Positions 15,021 through 24,432 of a DNA stretch of 40,547 bases are shown here, one piece after another (the first letter of the stretch is position 1; each line of letters starts with the position of its first letter). Source of the stretch: an uncultured Clostridia bacterium. GTDB lineage: Bacteria > Bacillota > Clostridia > Oscillospirales > Acutalibacteraceae. The stretch lies in NCBI GenBank assembly GCA_947628175.1, contig CANQZA010000013.1, positions 1-40,547 of the forward strand, given 5' to 3'. A model generated the notes under the pieces. It made no database searches and was not told the DNA's origin. It saw only the letters and a program-made list of their open reading frames with translations. The translations under genes were made by a program, and so were the position numbers.

Positions 15021-15275
15021 TTAAGCATTTGCTTTTTTAGCAAGGCTGCTCTTCTTTCTTGCTGCACAGTTTTTATGAATAAGATTGCTTGCTGCAGCCT
15101 TATCTATCTTTTTAACGGCAGCTTTAACAAGCTCGTCTTTATTTTCAGCATTTGTTGCGATAGCGGTATTTGCTTTTTTAATAGCAGTTTTGAGATCCGA
15201 ATTAGCGGCCTTATTGCGTGCGGCCTTAGCGGCATTAACCTTAACTCTTTTTTTTGCTGACTTGATATTTGGCAT
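15021..15275 (-). CDS. rpsT: 30S ribosomal protein S20
   Basis: 84 residues, Ala/Lys-rich and all-helical, beginning MPNIKSAKKRVKVNAAKAAR, which is diagnostic for bS20. It binds 16S rRNA at the bottom of the small subunit. The start is ATG 15275, with AAAGGAGTG six to seven bases upstream; a longer reading frame from 15320 lacks this and adds non-conserved residues. It is divergent from the spore protease gene gpr, a neighbourhood that recurs in spore-forming Firmicutes. It has its own promoter and terminator, so it is monocistronic. Confidence 0.97.
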   Translation of the reverse strand: MPNIKSAKKRVKVNAAKAARNKAANSDLKTAIKKANTAIATNAENKDELVKAAVKKIDKAAASNLIHKNCAARKKSSLAKKANA

Positions 15276-15345
15276 AATTTTCACTCCTTTAACGGGTAAA
15301 TTAAGTGTAAAGGGGAACAATCCCTTCTTCTTTTAACGCTAATGT

Positions 15346-15374
15346 ATATTAGCACAAGTTTTTTTAAAATGCAA
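15346..15374 (-). promoter_or_regulatory. Promoter of rpsT
   Basis: Reverse strand TTGCAT (15374-15369), 17-base spacer, TAATAT (15351-15346) with a TGC extension. The -10 overlaps the small inverted repeat GCTAAT/ATTAGC (15339-15354). Confidence 0.65.
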
Positions 15375-15400
15375 GTATTTTTTTATTTTTGGACATACTT
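15371..15400 (+). promoter_or_regulatory. Possible forespore (sigma-F/G) promoter of gpr
   Basis: GCAAG (15371-15375), 18 bases, CATACTT (15394-15400), against the sigma-G pattern GYATR-N18-CATNNTA: one mismatch in each half. gpr is forespore-transcribed in Bacillus. The start point would be near 15407, about 25 bases before the ATG. Confidence 0.45.
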
Positions 15401-15432
15401 TTATTGAAAAACAACAAAAAAGGATGAAAAAT

Positions 15433-16260
15433 ATGGAAAATCGCACTGATTTGGCAGTCGAATCTTTTGAATCAAAAAATAAAACTTCTATTGACGGAGT
15501 CAAGGTTGAGGAACAAAACGGTATAACCACGGTAACGGTTATGAACGAAAACGGTGCGTCCGCGATAGGAAAGCCTGTCGGAAAATATATAACCTGCGAG
15601 GTACCGTCCTTTGTGACCGATACGGATATATTTGACGGCAGGCTTGATAAAATTTCTTCCATACTGAGAACGCTTCTGCCGGCTGAAATGAATTCCGTTC
15701 TTGTAGCCGGCATAGGAAATCTCAATATAACAGCAGACGCACTCGGTCCAAAGGTAAACAATTATGTTCTTGCAACCCGCCATATCATTGAAAGAGGCCA
15801 GAAGAATTTTGGTCTTGACGGACTTTTCAGCGTTGCGACCGTCACAACGGGCGTTCTCGGTGACACGGGAATTGAGTCCGCCGAGATTGTAAAAGGCGTT
15901 GTAAGCTGCGTACAACCGTCATGCGTAATCGTTGTTGATGCGCTTGCCGCCTCATCCGCACAGCGGCTCGCAACTACGGTGCAGTTGTCCGATGTCGGCA
16001 TATCGCCCGGTTCGGGAGTAGGCAATCACCGCCACGAAATATCTCAAAACACGCTCGGCGTGCCTGTTGTTTCCATGGGTATTCCCACAGTTTTGTCCGC
16101 ATCCGCAATGGGCGGTGAGAATAATGATAAAAATATGTTTGTTACACCCAGAGAAATTGACCGGGTTATTGAGCATGGATCAAAGCTTATCGGTATGTCA
16201 ATAAATACCTGCCTTCAGTCGGGAATATCCCAGCGCGACCTTTTTTCCCTTGTGGGATAA
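15433..16260 (+). CDS. gpr: Germination protease GPR (spore endopeptidase)
   Basis: 275 residues. GPR (peptidase family A25) is made as a zymogen in the forespore and degrades small acid-soluble spore proteins when spores germinate. Visible: the N-terminal RTDLAVE with its propeptide region, VAGIGNLNITADALGP, TGVLGDTGIESAEI, IVVDALAASS, ISPGSGVGNHR and GIPTVLSAS. Bacillus GPR is about 370 residues, so this is a compact form as in many Ruminococcaceae. ATG 15433 is chosen over ATG 15424, because AAAGGA lies at proper distance only from the former. A sigma-G-like promoter lies upstream. Together with spoVT this argues that the organism sporulates or recently did. Confidence 0.95.
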   Translation: MENRTDLAVESFESKNKTSIDGVKVEEQNGITTVTVMNENGASAIGKPVGKYITCEVPSFVTDTDIFDGRLDKISSILRTLLPAEMNSVLVAGIGNLNITADALGPKVNNYVLATRHIIERGQKNFGLDGLFSVATVTTGVLGDTGIESAEIVKGVVSCVQPSCVIVVDALAASSAQRLATTVQLSDVGISPGSGVGNHRHEISQNTLGVPVVSMGIPTVLSASAMGGENNDKNMFVTPREIDRVIEHGSKLIGMSINTCLQSGISQRDLFSLVG

Positions 16261-16267
16261 CACAATA

Positions 16268-16296
16268 TTGACAGCACTTTCTTTGCGTGATAAAAT
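16268..16296 (+). promoter_or_regulatory. Promoter of the tail-anchored metallophosphatase gene
   Basis: Exact TTGACA (16268-16273), 17-base spacer, TAAAAT (16291-16296) with a TGn extension. It begins eight bases after the gpr stop. Confidence 0.78.
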
Positions 16297-16305
16297 GAAA
16301 ATATC

Positions 16306-16354
16306 AAAGAGGACACGGGCATTACTTTAAAATCTTTTGCATCGTGTCCTCTTT
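16306..16354 (+). terminator. Leader hairpin: terminator of gpr and/or attenuator
   Basis: Perfect 12-base stem AAAGAGGACACG/CGTGTCCTCTTT with a 25-base loop. It begins a few bases after the expected start of the downstream promoter and ends 12 bases before the ribosome site. The right arm ends in CTTTA but no long T run follows, so efficient intrinsic termination is doubtful. Confidence 0.55.
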
Positions 16355-16379
16355 ATCAATCATACGGGGAGGAACTGCT

Positions 16380-17501
16380 GTGCGATTCCATAATCATTCG
16401 ACTTTCAAAATAATGCAGATCACCGATATACAGGAGGTTCCCGATGTATCACCCGATACAATCCGCCTTCTTGAAAGCGCAATTGAAGCGGAAAACCCTG
16501 ATCTTATTGTATACACGGGAGACCAGATTAAGGGCTACGGCGTAACATACAAGGGAAAAGGCAGCGAGCTTGAATCTGCAGTTGCCAAAACGATAAAAAC
16601 CCTTCTTGAGCCTGTGACAAGGCGAGGCATACCTTTTGCAGTCACCTTCGGCAATCATGACAGGCAGGTCGGTATATCAAACAAAGATCAGCTTGAAAAA
16701 ATATATAAGACTCTTCCGAATTATGTCGGCGAGTCAGCAAACGGTATGAATCTCTCAGCAGCATCATACATACCGATAAAGGCTTCTGACGGCTCTGATA
16801 AAGATGTATTCAATCTCTATCTTTTTGACAGCGGAACCGACGCCAAAGGCGGAGGCTATGAGCCGTTTGATAAAAAGATAATTGAATGGTATAAAAAAAC
16901 ACGGGACGCACTGAAAGAAAAAAACGGAGCATATGTTCCCTCCATAATCTTTCAACACATTCCCATGCCTGAATACTATAATGTATTAAAACGGGTAAAA
17001 AGAGGCGAACGAGGTGCTATACGCGCTTTCAGAGCGCATAAAAATGAGTATTATAAGCTGGGAGACACCTGCGCAAAGGACGATATTTTGCTCGAGCCAC
17101 CGTCCATTCCGAATGAGAACACCGGTGAATTTAACGCCATATCCCAATGCGGTGATGTGCTTGCCGTATTTGTAGGGCACGACCATAAAAACAGCTTTGT
17201 CGGCAGATACAAAAATATTGATCTCGGCTTTACTCCGTCATGCGGATTCAATGTTTACGGCAACAGGACAAAACGAGGTGTGCGCTGCATTATTCTTGAC
17301 GAGAATCATCCGAAAACATATCATACATATGTCAGAACATATGAAGAACTCGTCGGTAAAAAGGTAAGCAGGCCTGTATTTGACTACCTGTCGAGCAAAG
17401 CCCCTGAAACGGTAGATGCCGCAATTCCTATGATAGGCAGGCTTTTGGGAATAATCGCCGCTATTGCCGTAATCCTTATTGTACTCTGCGCCCTGCTGTA
17501 A
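16380..17501 (+). CDS. Tail-anchored calcineurin-like metallophosphatase
   Basis: 373 residues. The dimetal phosphoesterase motifs are complete: MQITDIQ (Asp), YTGDQ, FGNHD, FQHIPMPEY and VGHDHKN. The QHIPMPEY and NSFVGRY context resembles the fungal Dcr2/Sia1 and bacterial purple-phosphatase-like group. The last 25 residues form a hydrophobic helix (GIIAAIAVILIVLCALL), and no signal peptide is present. The protein is therefore probably tail-anchored with its catalytic domain in the cytoplasm; the alternative is that a signal was lost. Start: GTG 16380 with GGGGAGG seven bases upstream; no ATG fits. The gene has its own promoter followed by a strong leader hairpin, so regulated elongation is possible. 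Substrate unknown. Confidence 0.82.
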   Translation: MRFHNHSTFKIMQITDIQEVPDVSPDTIRLLESAIEAENPDLIVYTGDQIKGYGVTYKGKGSELESAVAKTIKTLLEPVTRRGIPFAVTFGNHDRQVGISNKDQLEKIYKTLPNYVGESANGMNLSAASYIPIKASDGSDKDVFNLYLFDSGTDAKGGGYEPFDKKIIEWYKKTRDALKEKNGAYVPSIIFQHIPMPEYYNVLKRVKRGERGAIRAFRAHKNEYYKLGDTCAKDDILLEPPSIPNENTGEFNAISQCGDVLAVFVGHDHKNSFVGRYKNIDLGFTPSCGFNVYGNRTKRGVRCIILDENHPKTYHTYVRTYEELVGKKVSRPVFDYLSSKAPETVDAAIPMIGRLLGIIAAIAVILIVLCALL

Positions 17502-17516
17502 TGTATCGAACAGAAC

Positions 17517-17548
17517 AAACGCACACTGATGTAAGGCAGTGTGCGTTT
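17517..17548. terminator. Bidirectional terminator
   Basis: Perfect 12-base stem AAACGCACACTG/CAGTGTGCGTTT with an eight-base loop, followed by ATTTTAT. It lies between convergent genes ending at 17501 and 17552. Confidence 0.85.
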
Positions 17549-17551
17549 ATT

Positions 17552-18250
17552 TTATAAATCATGTCTGTTCATTTTTTCTTTTATCTTTTTTCCCGTCTTT
17601 TTTATTTGCAAGGAACGCTCCTTTAATCGGGCATGCGTCTCGTTGAGCTCCTCTCTCTCAACATAGCACTGCACCGCAAGACCTGAAAGTGCTGTCAGCA
17701 CAGCAAAAACAGTTGCCAAAATATGCGAAAGATGAAACGCACTTTCAACAATATTAAGCAGTATAAACGCTCCCGAAAAAGATGTTGTTGCAATCGTCAT
17801 AATATATTTATATTTTATACTGAAAATCGCTGCTGATAGGGCAATTATAAATCCGCCGAGTACCGAGCCGGATTTGCCTAAAAACGATAAATATGACGGA
17901 AAAGAAGCAAACACCATAAAAAATGTTGTAACAAACAGTTGTCCCTTGTGAAGATGCTTTGCATACCGTGCGCAACATACACCGCAAGCGGCAGAAAAAA
18001 CAATTTCCGTCCATATCAATGCGCCTTGAGGTTTCAAAAGAACACCGATGGCAAGGGCGGGAATAATAAATCCTATCCAGAAGAAGAAAAAGGCGTTCCA
18101 TATTTTATGTACCATATGACCAAAAAAGCATGTCGCGACGGAGCATACTGCAAAAAACAGCGGCAGTGCAATGCTGAAAATATGTTTGACACCGTCAAAT
18201 TCATCGGGAACATATTTAACAATCATTTCCAACAGCTCATAAAATTCCAT
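17552..18250 (-). CDS. Polytopic membrane protein (TMEM198/DUF4203-like), function unknown
   Basis: 232 residues. After about 25 amphipathic residues there are seven or so membrane helices, then a charged cytoplasmic tail ending ERSLQIKKTGKKIKEK. The seven-helix layout and small size recall the TMEM198/DUF4203 family, but I see no diagnostic motif and make that assignment weakly. ATG 18250 is set by CAGGA eight bases upstream. It lies downstream of the SLC13 transporter gene on the same strand after a 118-base gap containing a TATAAT but no good -35, so shared transcription is unclear. Confidence 0.6.
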   Translation of the reverse strand: MEFYELLEMIVKYVPDEFDGVKHIFSIALPLFFAVCSVATCFFGHMVHKIWNAFFFFWIGFIIPALAIGVLLKPQGALIWTEIVFSAACGVCCARYAKHLHKGQLFVTTFFMVFASFPSYLSFLGKSGSVLGGFIIALSAAIFSIKYKYIMTIATTSFSGAFILLNIVESAFHLSHILATVFAVLTALSGLAVQCYVEREELNETHARLKERSLQIKKTGKKIKEKMNRHDL

Positions 18251-18368
18251 ATTATGTGTCCTGATCATCCGTTCTTTGGTATATTTTTAATTGGTTGCTC
18301 CATTCTATCCGCGATATTAGGCCGGATTATAAATGCCCGTGCGGGATAAATAGTGCCTGCCTTTGCTG

Positions 18369-19637
18369 TCAGAATGGTAAAAAAAGCGGTGTCGTTGCAA
18401 TAACCAACGCATTCGCAATCAAGCACATTATGCCGTTATATTTAATGTAGTCTGAGAACTTATAACCGGCTACAAGTGTCATGGTAACCGGAGTATGCGC
18501 AATAGGCGTAGCGCATGCCATACTTGCCGCCATTACAATTCCGACAGCAAATGTAATCGGATTCCATCCGTATTCGGTGCAGGCTGACAATGCCAACGGC
18601 AAAACTAATATGGTTGTGGCGGCATTTGAGCAGAAATTACTGATAACGGTTGTGCAAACAATAAACAAAGCAAAAACAAACCAAGGAGAAGAACCGTCCC
18701 GAATAAATCTCAGCACAAAATTTGCCATAATTTCACCTGCCCCGGAATCGTTTAATCCGGCAGCAATTCCGATTGTTCCGCCAAGCATAATAAGAGGCGT
18801 CCATGCCATATCGCGATACACCTGTTTTTCATTACAAAGTCTGAAAATGATGCAAAGCAGACCGGCAATAACGGCGGTCATCTCCGAGGGAACAAGCTGG
18901 AGTGAGTATGACACAATCATTCCGACAAAAATCAAGAACATTAATGCAACTTTGTGTTTGTTAACAGGCATTTCATTGAGCTGTGCCGCTTCATCCGTAA
19001 CCATAGAACTTTTTTCAGGCCTGTTGCCCCAAATTTTTTCTCCCAATCTATATCCTATAAATTGTGAATACAGAATGAAAGCCACAAAAACACATAAGCC
19101 GGGGCCCAAATAGTCAAACATTTTTGCTCCGTATCCAACCGTTTCCTGCAAAATACCATTTGCTATCGGCTGTGGCGTTGAGCCTACAAGCGTTAAAGAG
19201 CCTCCGTACATTGCACCAAATGTGATTGACATTGTCATATTTTTGCGCGTTCCTTTTCCGGACAGTGCCACACTTTCAATAATAGGAAGAAAACATGCCA
19301 CAACCGCAGTATTTGCAATAAATGCCGAAAGGACACCGCTTGCCAGGGCAGCGAAAAGAATAAACAATTTTTCTTTCCCGCGTGATAATTTCATACAGTA
19401 TTTTGCAATTAAGCGTGCCGTTCCTGTTTCTGCCATTGCAACGCCCACTATCATGGAACCTGCAACAAGGAAAAAGGCACTGCTTGAAAAGCCCGAAAAA
19501 GCGCTCCCAAAATCACACGCTCCAAAAATATACATTAATGTGCAGCCTAAAATCGCCGTAAATCCGCTTGGTATCCATTCTGTAATAAACAGAATGACGC
19601 ACACAATCAGTATAATAATGCTCGCCACTGCACTCAT
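18369..19637 (-). CDS. SLC13 (DASS)-family sodium-coupled anion transporter
   Basis: 422 residues, about 11 membrane helices in two inverted halves. Each half has the helix-breaking signature loop that binds sodium and substrate: SAFIANTAVVACFLPI and, later, ISNFCSNAATTILVLPLA, plus GSTPQPIANGIL and ATPIAHTP. This pattern is typical of SLC13/DASS symporters, which move dicarboxylates, tricarboxylates or sulfate with sodium; the substrate cannot be deduced. ATG 19637 is chosen because AAGGGG lies nine bases upstream, whereas an in-frame GTG at 19646 abuts that site. It follows the ATP-grasp gene by 77 bases on the same strand, suggesting that enzyme and transporter share a pathway. Confidence 0.85.
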   Translation of the reverse strand: MSAVASIIILIVCVILFITEWIPSGFTAILGCTLMYIFGACDFGSAFSGFSSSAFFLVAGSMIVGVAMAETGTARLIAKYCMKLSRGKEKLFILFAALASGVLSAFIANTAVVACFLPIIESVALSGKGTRKNMTMSITFGAMYGGSLTLVGSTPQPIANGILQETVGYGAKMFDYLGPGLCVFVAFILYSQFIGYRLGEKIWGNRPEKSSMVTDEAAQLNEMPVNKHKVALMFLIFVGMIVSYSLQLVPSEMTAVIAGLLCIIFRLCNEKQVYRDMAWTPLIMLGGTIGIAAGLNDSGAGEIMANFVLRFIRDGSSPWFVFALFIVCTTVISNFCSNAATTILVLPLALSACTEYGWNPITFAVGIVMAASMACATPIAHTPVTMTLVAGYKFSDYIKYNGIMCLIANALVIATTPLFLPF

Positions 19638-19714
19638 TATACTCACCCCTTATTGTCTATCTTCCTAATTTGATGTTATGAATAATAAAAACGAGAAACG
19701 CAATCTATATGTCC

Positions 19715-20986
19715 CTATTTCTCATATGCATAAAACCAGTTATTGAAATACTTCTCACCATCAGGCGGACGAACAACCATATCTCTGCCGTTGTCATCCA
19801 TAACCTGTAACGCATTAAGAATCTGATTTGCCGTATAGGCGGCAGCTTCACGGCTTTGTGCAACAATATTAAATTCACCGAGATATTGATTAACATCTCC
19901 CGTAGCCCGAACAGAATCCCCTATGTTATGTCTGAGTGTATAATGAATGACCTCTTCCATTTTTTCAATATGTTCAAGTCCTCTGATTTCACGAATTGTG
20001 CCGTCGCGCAAATTCGGGTAAAAGACCACAACAATTTTTCCGTTAAGAAACGCACAATCTTTATGAATATTCCAATATGCGTTTTTCATACAGCCGGTCA
20101 ATGCAAATTCAATCATCATTTTTACATTATCCACACCGCATACTTTTTTCAACATGGAGTCATATTCACTTCCGGGGAAGCGATAGCCCGGATCATAAAA
20201 ACGAACAGTCTCTCCGTCCACAAATCCCTGCATAAATACAGGTCCGTTTTTAATCCCTAAACTTTTGAGCATATGAAGAACATGCTCTTCTGCATTTTTC
20301 AGGTAAATATCGGCATGGCAGGACGGTGAAATCACACCCTCCGAATAATACTTTTTTAATTTAAAGTGCATGTCCCCAACTCTGACAAGATGAGCCTCTC
20401 CCTCGGCAAAAACATATGTCATGGTGAAATCACTTGCATTTTCCATAAATTTCTCTATCACTGCTTTTTTGTTCTCGGAAATCTCACACGCGACCTCATA
20501 TGCCTTTTTTACTTCCTCAAAAGAATTACAGATGGTCTGTCCTCTTGAGCCGCGGCACTCGCAGGGTTTTACAAAAACCGGATATTCAATCTCCTGCGGA
20601 CTGTCAATACTGTATGTAGGAATAATATCGACGCCGTTTTGAACACAGCAAGCCTTAAAAGCATTTTTGTCTGTTAAGGTATAGACTTGCTCCCATGTAT
20701 CAATATAACACGGCAAATGCAGACGATGACATATTTCATAATACGGACGCTGGCACGGGTCAAGATAAGGCCCTATAACCCCGTCTACCTTCTCCTGCCG
20801 GCACATTTTAACGATACCGTCTACATCTTTAACATCAAGCATATAGCTTTTATCCGCAATCAACTTTGCGGGAGAATTTTCAAGATAATCGGTGACTATT
20901 GTATAAAGTCCCATCTCCTTTGCAGCCTTTACAACTTTAACATGAACATTCGCTCCGCCTAAAATCAACAATTTTTTCGAGTTCAT
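19715..20986 (-). CDS. ATP-grasp carboxylate-amine ligase of unknown specificity
   Basis: 423 residues. The N-terminus KLLILGGANVHVKVVKAAKE and YTIVTDY form the pre-ATP-grasp Rossmann domain seen in PurK, PurT and CarB. The central ATP-grasp domain has YPVFVKPCECRGSRG (ATP-contacting Lys and glycine loop), AVIEKFMENASDF, and the metal-binding region GETVRFYDPGYRFPGSEYD. The C-terminal 120 residues resemble the biotin-carboxylase-like C-domain. Such enzymes activate a carboxylate as an acyl phosphate and join it to an amine or thiol. It is not PurK, PurT, Ddl or CarB by motif, and no purine, peptidoglycan or pyrimidine gene is adjacent. ATG 20986 has GGGGGAAG upstream. It is paired with an SLC13 transporter and lies downstream of the tRNA terminator. 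Confidence 0.83.
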   Translation of the reverse strand: MNSKKLLILGGANVHVKVVKAAKEMGLYTIVTDYLENSPAKLIADKSYMLDVKDVDGIVKMCRQEKVDGVIGPYLDPCQRPYYEICHRLHLPCYIDTWEQVYTLTDKNAFKACCVQNGVDIIPTYSIDSPQEIEYPVFVKPCECRGSRGQTICNSFEEVKKAYEVACEISENKKAVIEKFMENASDFTMTYVFAEGEAHLVRVGDMHFKLKKYYSEGVISPSCHADIYLKNAEEHVLHMLKSLGIKNGPVFMQGFVDGETVRFYDPGYRFPGSEYDSMLKKVCGVDNVKMMIEFALTGCMKNAYWNIHKDCAFLNGKIVVVFYPNLRDGTIREIRGLEHIEKMEEVIHYTLRHNIGDSVRATGDVNQYLGEFNIVAQSREAAAYTANQILNALQVMDDNGRDMVVRPPDGEKYFNNWFYAYEK

Positions 20987-21032
20987 ATTACACTTCCCCC
21001 TTATTGTGCTCTCTAATCTTGTTAAATGAAAT

Positions 21033-21070
21033 GAAAATTGCCGCGAACTGACAAAAGCATTCGCGGCAAT
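21033..21070 (-). terminator. Terminator of the tRNA operon
   Basis: Reverse strand: perfect 11-base GC-rich stem ATTGCCGCGAA/TTCGCGGCAAT with a 12-base loop, then TTTTCATTT. Confidence 0.82.
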
Positions 21071-21071
21071 A

Positions 21072-21156
21072 TGGTGGAAGAGGGTGGATTCGAACCACCG
21101 AAGTCACTGACGACAGATTTACAGTCTGTTCCCTTTGGCCACTCGGGAACTCTTCC
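21072..21156 (-). tRNA. tRNA-Tyr (anticodon GTA)
   Basis: 85 bases with the 3' CCA encoded (21074-21072). The acceptor stem GGAAGAG/CTCTTCC pairs; the anticodon loop CTGTAAA places GTA at 21122-21120; a long class II variable arm and TTCGAATCC in the T loop are present. It starts four bases after tRNA-Thr in the same transcript. Confidence 0.96.
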
Positions 21157-21160
21157 ATAT

Positions 21161-21236
21161 TGGAGCTGGTGAACGGACTCGAACCCCTGACCTGCTGATT
21201 ACAAATCAGCTGCTCTACCAACTGAGCTACACCAGC
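21161..21236 (-). tRNA. tRNA-Thr (anticodon TGT)
   Basis: 76 bases with encoded CCA (21163-21161). The acceptor stem GCTGGTG/CACCAGC pairs; the anticodon loop TTTGTAA gives TGT (21203-21201); the D loop AGCTCAGTTGGTAGAGC and T loop GTTCGAGTC are canonical. Confidence 0.97.
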
Positions 21237-21255
21237 GTATTTCCAACGCTTTAAT

Positions 21256-21284
21256 AATATAGCACAACTTTACCTCATAGTCAA
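21256..21284 (-). promoter_or_regulatory. Promoter of the tRNA-Thr/tRNA-Tyr operon
   Basis: Reverse strand TTGACT (21284-21279), 17-base spacer, TATATT (21261-21256) with a TGC extension. It ends about 20 bases before tRNA-Thr. Confidence 0.78.
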
Positions 21285-21304
21285 GAACTTTTTTGTTTTT
21301 ATTA

Positions 21305-22141
21305 TTACTTGCCCCAATTGTCAATGAGTCTTTGAATTTGCTCAGGATCCCTTGTTGTTATATTATCAGGTTTGATCACCAGCATTCTTTTTGCGTCATT
21401 TTCCTTATCAACTGTCCAGACAGAAAGCTTGTATCCCTTTTTATGCAGCAGATTTGAAAGCTGCGCGCCGGCATACTTATAATTACAATTAATTCCGACA
21501 GCTCCCGTTTCCTCAAGGGAGCTTATGATTTTTTGCCTGTAATCGTCTGAAAAAATTTTTACCCTTGACGGCTTACAGTTAAGATAGTACTCCATATTTG
21601 CGCAGTCGGAATTTCTTACAGCTTTAACATTTGAATGTTCAATTCCCGTCAGAAACGCTCTTTCCAAAAAATTATAATCAACAAGAAGCTTATAAAGAGG
21701 ATTAAGCGCTCTTGTTTCCTTAATATCAAGATTAATCAGAACATCATCGTCTTTTATTATATCAAACGCCTTTGAAAGCTCAACTCCGTCATTGTTTGTC
21801 ACAACGATGTCGTGGCTCATAACCACTGTTTTATTCGGTCTGAGCCGAATATCAAACTCCACAATGGAGGCGTTGTTATTCACGGCAGCCTGAACATAAT
21901 CAAGAGAATTCATTGCAGTCGAATAAGCCCCTGTATGGGCAGTAATTGTAAAATTCTCCACAAAGCTCAGCTCCCTTTCATCGTACGACTTTGTAATGGC
22001 GTATTCGGCAACACCGATAACCATGGCTACGGAAACCAAAAAGGCAAACACCTGATAACCGAAATGCTTTGCCCATGTAGGAGTCATATTTCTTTTCAGA
22101 AACTTCTTGAATTTATCCCATTTTGAAATTTTCTGTGCCAT
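21305..22141 (-). CDS. Degenerate GDPD-like membrane protein
   Basis: 278 residues: a basic N-terminus (about 1-30), one membrane helix (VFAFLVSVAMVIGVAEYAI), then an extracytoplasmic TIM-barrel of the glycerophosphodiesterase family. It keeps the first His (TAHTG), EFDIRLRPNKTVVMSHD (Glu, Asp and second His) and LSVWTVDKENDA. However, the Arg after the first His is Thr, the catalytic-site Glu of the PEN motif is replaced (AMNSLD), and the later metal Glu reads Asp (INLDIKE). The fold is clear but normal diesterase activity is uncertain; it may act on an unusual head group or merely bind. ATG 22141 has CAGGT upstream. It follows guaB after 59 bases with a weak hairpin between. Confidence 0.75.
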   Translation of the reverse strand: MAQKISKWDKFKKFLKRNMTPTWAKHFGYQVFAFLVSVAMVIGVAEYAITKSYDERELSFVENFTITAHTGAYSTAMNSLDYVQAAVNNNASIVEFDIRLRPNKTVVMSHDIVVTNNDGVELSKAFDIIKDDDVLINLDIKETRALNPLYKLLVDYNFLERAFLTGIEHSNVKAVRNSDCANMEYYLNCKPSRVKIFSDDYRQKIISSLEETGAVGINCNYKYAGAQLSNLLHKKGYKLSVWTVDKENDAKRMLVIKPDNITTRDPEQIQRLIDNWGK

Positions 22142-22161
22142 TATATTACCTGCAATCATAA

Positions 22162-22192
22162 CAGGGCGTCAGGTTTAACCCTTACGCCCCTG
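22162..22192 (-). terminator. Weak hairpin between guaB and the GDPD-like gene
   Basis: Reverse strand: stem CAGGGGCGT/ACGCCCTG (one bulge) without a real T tract. It may allow partial read-through into the downstream gene. Confidence 0.4.
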
Positions 22193-22200
22193 AAGTCTGT

Positions 22201-23718
<1,518 letters not shown>

Positions 23719-23743
23719 TCAGCTTCACTAAAATATTTTTACT

Positions 23744-23772
23744 ATTATAACACTTTTAACAGGTGTGTTCAA
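23744..23772 (-). promoter_or_regulatory. Promoter of guaB
   Basis: Reverse strand TTGAAC (23772-23767), 17-base spacer, exact TATAAT (23749-23744). Confidence 0.78.
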
Positions 23773-23916
23773 GTATTATTTGAGATTATCATTACAGAGT
23801 TTATGTTTTTTATGATGCATTTTTAGGGTTCAACAAAAGATAACTGCCTTTATTAAGTATATGCGGTTTTTGTTACGGTAATCCTTGTTACACCGCCTGC
23901 GTTTTTATAACAGTTT

Positions 23917-24432
23917 TTATAATAATTCTACCTGCTTCTTTAGCGAGTCTGCAATTTTTAATGCGGTCTGCTCAACTGTATTCCTGTTACAGTTTATCGT
24001 AACATCCGCCCATTTTTTATAAAGGGCAAGTCTTTCATCATACATATCCCTGAGCGTGGTGCCGGTTCTGACAATAACACCTCTGCTGTTAAGATTGCTT
24101 ATTCTTTCGCACATTGTATCATAATCAATGTGAAGATAGACTATTATACCGAGGGATTTCAAGTGCTCCATAGCCTTCCGCGAATAAATCACCGATCCGC
24201 CTGTGGCAATAACCGTTCCCTTTATATTAAGGGAAAGTATCGCTCTTTCCTCTGCCTTCTCAAAATATTCTCTGCCTTTGCTGTCAAGGACAGCTTGCAG
24301 GCTTTCTCCCTCAATATTCTGAATCAGCAAATCTGTATCAAAAAAATTTTTGAGCAGTATTTTTGCGGCAACAACACCGCAGGTTGATTTACCGCTTCCG
24401 GGCATACCAATTAAAATCACATTTTCCGTCAT
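23917..24432 (-). CDS. aroK: Shikimate kinase AroK
   Basis: 171 residues, normal size for this small P-loop kinase, which phosphorylates shikimate in aromatic amino acid synthesis. Walker A GMPGSGKST (residues 9-17), the shikimate-binding Asp in FFDTDLLI, GREYFEKAEERAI with the substrate Arg, IATGGSVI, and the lid/adenine region RGVIVRTGTTLRDMYDERL are all present. ATG 24432 overlaps the nth stop as ATGA. It is the last gene of the ftsE operon and no other aro gene is near. No clear terminator was seen in the 170 bases between its stop and the guaB promoter. Confidence 0.92.
   Translation of the reverse strand: MTENVILIGMPGSGKSTCGVVAAKILLKNFFDTDLLIQNIEGESLQAVLDSKGREYFEKAEERAILSLNIKGTVIATGGSVIYSRKAMEHLKSLGIIVYLHIDYDTMCERISNLNSRGVIVRTGTTLRDMYDERLALYKKWADVTINCNRNTVEQTALKIADSLKKQVELL

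Noticed and set aside
20988-21221. 77-codon open frame across the tRNA genes
   Set aside because: It reads through tRNA-Tyr and tRNA-Thr, whose cloverleaf structures explain the sequence.
21237-21300. T-box or other leader upstream of the tRNA operon
   Set aside because: No specifier loop or T-box sequence is seen; a plain promoter accounts for the region.
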